This document shows, piece by piece, positions 60,470 through 64,000 of a stretch of 64,000 nucleotides of DNA. The stretch lies in contig CM060842.1 of the NCBI GenBank assembly GCA_030762175.1, positions 48,752,501 through 48,816,500 on the forward strand. The letters are read 5' to 3'. The notes beneath the pieces were generated by a model that was not told where the DNA came from, ran no database searches, and saw nothing but the letters and a program-made list of their open reading frames with translations. The position numbers were made by a program, and so were the translations under genes. Numbering within the stretch: the first letter of the stretch is position 1; each line of letters opens with the position of its first letter. Source of the DNA: Metallyticus violacea. Its lineage: Eukaryota; Arthropoda; Insecta; Mantodea; Metallyticidae.

Positions 60470-61320
60470 GCGGGGTTCAGGAAGCAAAAACGGTCATTTT
60501 TCTCACAGCCGTTTCCTTTGGCAGTAGCATCATGCTCGAGCAAGAGGTACGCTCGTCGATTGCGCAAAGCTTTATTGAGGACCTAAAACTGGGCAGAAAT
60601 TGTGCAGAGATTAAGGAGGTAGTTTGTGGATAAGACAGTAACATAAAAGTTTCATAAAAGAACGAGAAATTGTGAAAAATAAGATCACCAACCGCGTGAC
60701 TGAATTATCAAGTTGTATCGACAAGGTGGAATCCTCGAATTCTCACTGAGAATCTAAAGACTGCACGTGTAGGAGTGGCTCAATACCGCGGGATCAAAGT
60801 ATTTCTGCATCGAATCATAACTTGGGATGAAACATGGATACACCACAACACTCCCGAGGCGAAACGAATACAGGAAGCAAAACTTGCATGGCAGCTGGGA
60901 AGGTTTTCTTGACAAAGCATTTTGTTAATCGATTTTCTTCATAAATAAGTCCGTGCAGCTTGTTGCTGCCAGTTTCTACGTTCTTATCGGCAAAAAAGAA
61001 ATAAATTCTGCTCAAAAACAACGCCCGTTTGCATATAGCTGATTTGACAAGGAAAATACACAAAGAATTTCATAGAACATTGGAATACCCTCTCAATAGT
61101 CCATACTTAAATCCTTGCGGCTACCGTATGTTTAAAGAAGCGCTGGGAGGTCACCGATTCGACAACGAAGAAGATGAATGGAGACCTAAATTTACTCTTT
61201 CTTCGTTAACGGAATAAAGAAGATTCATATTCGCTGGGAAAAACGTATTTGTAAATAGAGAAATTATGTAGTAAAATGAGATTTTCCCATTTTTATTTAA
61301 TTTTGTTTCAATATATTACA
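60470..61320 (+). pseudogene. Mariner-type transposase relic
   Basis: Pieces: RIITWDETWIHHNTPEAKRI (first catalytic Asp in DETW), NNARLHIADLTRK, LEYPLNSPYLNPCGYRMFKE (second DDE region; the Asp of SPDL is Asn), ALGGHRFDNEEDE, FAGKNVFVNREIM. Order fits a mariner of the type with HNARPH and SPCDYHMF motifs. It is broken by several frameshifts, and the DNNARPH-type Asp is lost. Confidence 0.85.
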
Positions 61321-61824
61321 ACAAAAATTCAAATAATATTTAATGCACGCTCGTAAATTACATTCCTGAAAATTTTAACATAGTCACCACAAGCATCACA
61401 CTTCTGCCACAATGAACAAGTTTCTTGAAGTGATCACCTAAGCAATCTACCCTCTGTTTTTTCAAATATGTTTTGACATTTCCTCATTGTATGTATAAAG
61501 ATGTCCACTAACTTAAGGTAAATGACGGAAACTGCAGGGAACAAAATCTGAACTGTATAGTGAAAATTACAGTGTGATGAGATTAGTCTTTGGAGCATCA
61601 TCATAATGCAACTTCTGAGTTGACTCATATATGATTTCCAAAACTGTTGCCATGAATTTTCTAGCTGAAGTCTGTGATTTTAATTTATTTTTCTGGGATA
61701 ACTGACATTTCGTAATTTCCTATAGCAAAATTTTGAAGAAAAGATTCGCCATCATTTTCATTACTTCGTGCTTTGTGACAGCTTCACCAAATTTGTGAAC
61801 TGTAAATAAATTTATTAGAATACC

Positions 61825-62720
61825 AGGCATGTTTAAAAAATATCCGAACTTTCAAAAGTTCCTCGTCAAAGAAGTGTTGTAGCAAAAGATGGGAGTACTA
61901 TATAGGTCTGACTTGACGAGACGCTCCTCGATTACAGCGGAGTGTTATCTTATTTCAGTCAAGCTCCACGCTACTTTTTGCAATAGTGTTTTGTTCTGCG
62001 ATTATTGAGATGGCGGAGTATCATAAGCAGCACATTAACATTAAAATTTGTGTGAAATTTCGTAAATTTTTACCGAAACTCGTGAGCTGAAAGAGGCTAA
62101 TAGAGATCATTGTATCAAGCCGTACTCGGTGCGGTTTAAAAGTGGTCCAAAGTCTTTATTTGATGACCCGCGTGCCGGACCCCATCGATGACCGATATTC
62201 ATGAATCAATAAGGCAATCCATTAAAATCGACGCTTGACTGATGGAGAATTCGCCAAAGTGTGTAACATTTCTGTAGGATCGTGTTAATTAGAATGCAAC
62301 TTTTATGAGTAGATAAATCACTGCTGATAAATATGAGTTTATGGTTATGTTATTGAGACGAAAGCCCAGTTACCGCGTGGGTTGCAAAATCTTCAAGATT
62401 CAAAAAATTTTCCTTACTTCAGATCAAAGTCAAAGAGTTGTTGAAGGTTTTATGTCTGCCTGAGAATCGCTTTTAGACGTCCGAGAAAAGCGTGAGAAAG
62501 AAGAGGCCGTGAACTGTGGATACTGGAACATGAAACGCACCAGCACATTTTACTTTGCTTGTTGGCGACTTTTGCACGAGAAATCAAATGACCATTCTTC
62601 GCCACCCTCCATACTCTCCTTACTTAGTATCGCAGAATAATATATTTTATTTATTTAATATTTATTTTTTTTTTTTTTATTTCCGAAACTGAAAACCGCG
62701 AATAAAGGAGGAATATTCCA
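61825..62720 (+). pseudogene. Mariner-type transposase relic
   Basis: Opens with a TIR-like aaaaaatatccgaactttca, then HINIKICVKFRKF, RRLTDGEFAKVCNISVGSC, YGYVIETKAQLPRGLQ, VIETKAQ-like linker, RGRELWILEHETHQHILLCL and LFPKLK-like ending. The HTH word FAKVCNISVGSC and the YGYD.ETK.QS motif are typical of this mariner branch. Catalytic motifs are largely lost. Confidence 0.75.
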
Positions 62721-63102
62721 TTCAGTTGTGGCGCGCAAAACAATTTTCGGTGACTATTTCACTCATGTGATGCCATCTCAAAAACGACCAATGAATCGGA
62801 ACAAAATTTTGAATTTTGACCAGTTACAGCCAGATTACGAAGTGAAATTATTATGTGGTTCGCGAATCCGTTTTATCACACGATGTGCATTTGTCTTGAG
62901 GTCAGTGTAGCCAACTCTATACCTACACTATATAATTCCTGAATACGCATCACTGACCACTTTTGCTAAAGGCGATGGGGAGCTATTGGTAGCAACAAAG
63001 GCATGAAAAATCGACTATCATAACGCAAAATGGAGCGTTCCTCAAAGCGTTTTGGTGATGCGTCAAATGTGCAAATTGATCTTATCATTAGGAATTCCAC
63101 CT
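62721..63102. other. Unassigned stretch after the mariner relic
   Basis: The 60-codon frame at 62728 has no recognisable domain. It may be the decayed end of the element. Confidence 0.3.
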
Positions 63103-63295
63103 CCATGGATGGCCGAGGTCGTTAAGGCGCGAACTCGTGAGCGAGACGCCAGAACCGTCTATCCTGACAGGTTTTTCCTGGTTTTCCTAATCCTGATAAA
63201 TAGCAAATGCCGGGGAGGTACCCCAAACTTAGACCTGAAACGTTTCCTTCCTTAAAAATATCCTATCCCAATACATCATTTCATCTAATGTATCA
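63103..63295 (+). repeat. SINE family A copy, 3' truncated (tandem pair, first)
   Basis: Head tggccgaggtcgttaaggcg, body to catttcatctaatgtatca, where the second copy begins. The terminal ccaccgcctgtgg..ttaaacac part is missing. Confidence 0.9.
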
Positions 63296-63584
63296 CCGCC
63301 ACGGGTGGCCAAGGTCGTTAAGACGCGGACTTGTGAGCGGGAGGTCTGGGGTTCGAATTCCGCTAGGACCGTCCTCCCTGACTGAGGGTTTTTTTTTTCA
63401 GCTTTTCCTCAATGCTCTTAAATGGCAAATGCCGGGGAAGTACCTTAAACTTAGGCCTGGAACGATTCCTTCCTTAAAAATAAATCCTTTCCCAATATAT
63501 ATTTCATTTCATGTATCATCAGTATCCACCGCCTGTGGTGCCTCAGTAGTAAAAATGGGCGTTAAACACTATTCAAAAAAAAAA
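63296..63584 (+). repeat. SINE family A copy, full length (tandem pair, second)
   Basis: Complete from gggtggccaaggtcgttaag and ggggttcgaattccgc to gggcgttaaacactattc and a poly(A). Confidence 0.93.
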
Positions 63585-64000
63585 GTAAACCACACAATAA
63601 AAGAAGAAAAAGAAGAAGAGAAACCCGACTTCTTGAAAACAATTTTAATCAAGCCACACAAGGATTATTATTAACAATCATTTTAGGAGTATATTTCACT
63701 TTATTAGAGAATTTAAGTATTTAATTTTTCCTTTAATGTATATTAGATCTGGAGAATTATTTAATATTATCACTTATTTAAGAATGATGTTATCTTTTTT
63801 TTTATTATTATTCCTCGGTTGCTATTAGTAAATGGAACTGTAGCGATGGTAATAGTCGATTTTTGTCCATGTTAGGTCTCACGGTTTTTGAATAGAATAG
63901 ATATTCATAAGCATTACATTTTATGCAAGTGTTAATATTCTGTGCGCGAATTTAAAACATATATCATTTTTATTCTTATTCTATTCATGAAATAGTCCTA
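63585..64000. other. Intergenic window end, no gene seen
   Basis: AT-rich; nothing recognised. Confidence 0.5.

Noticed and set aside
63207..63674. 155-codon open frame at the window end
   Set aside because: It is a read-through of two tandem SINE A copies; phrases such as SGRSGVRIPPG come from the tRNA-like head.
1..64000. CRISPR arrays, bacterial operons, rRNA genes
   Set aside because: Nothing with regular repeat-spacer structure, ribosome-binding sites or rRNA-like sequence was seen; the window is eukaryotic.

Overview
The window is AT-rich, intron-rich, repeat-dense animal DNA with one convincing host gene. The transposon and SINE content (degenerate mariner/Tc1 copies, a DUF4817-like transposase family, a Penelope GIY-YIG fragment, tRNA-derived SINEs) fits an insect with a large genome. 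A cockroach or termite (Blattodea) is my best guess, from recollection of its repeats only. There are no bacterial-type operons, rRNA genes or CRISPR arrays.

The host gene lies on the + strand from 27,940 to 46,762. I assembled eight coding exons by hand. Every intron is GT..AG, every phase is consistent, and they join to a 742-codon frame ending in TAA. The product is a LAMP-family (lysosome-associated membrane protein) type I glycoprotein: signal peptide, two luminal LAMP domains with four cysteines each, a short Pro/Glu hinge, one transmembrane helix and a 13-residue basic tail. Its remarkable feature is a Ser/Thr/Glu tract of about 313 residues (about 78 ESST units). The tract sits inside the membrane-distal LAMP domain, between cysteines 2 and 3, and not in the hinge where LAMP mucin-like sequence normally lies. 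The tail also lacks the usual C-terminal tyrosine sorting signal.

Layout. 1-27,000: intergenic DNA with a SINE end, a Penelope GIY-YIG remnant, a long-inverted-repeat element, transposase helix-turn-helix remnants, mariner relics, and a LINE reverse-transcriptase relic interrupted by a SINE and a foldback element. 27,000-27,940: a SINE-like repeat and the probable promoter-proximal region. 27,940-46,762: the LAMP-like gene, whose introns carry mariner, Tc1-like, LINE and SINE copies and two further degenerate transposon coding relics. 46,763-64,000: probable 3' UTR, simple repeats, SINEs, a LINE 3' tail, two more mariner relics and a tandem SINE pair at the end.

All family assignments come from reading translations by eye. 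No database search was possible, and ends of degenerate elements are approximate.
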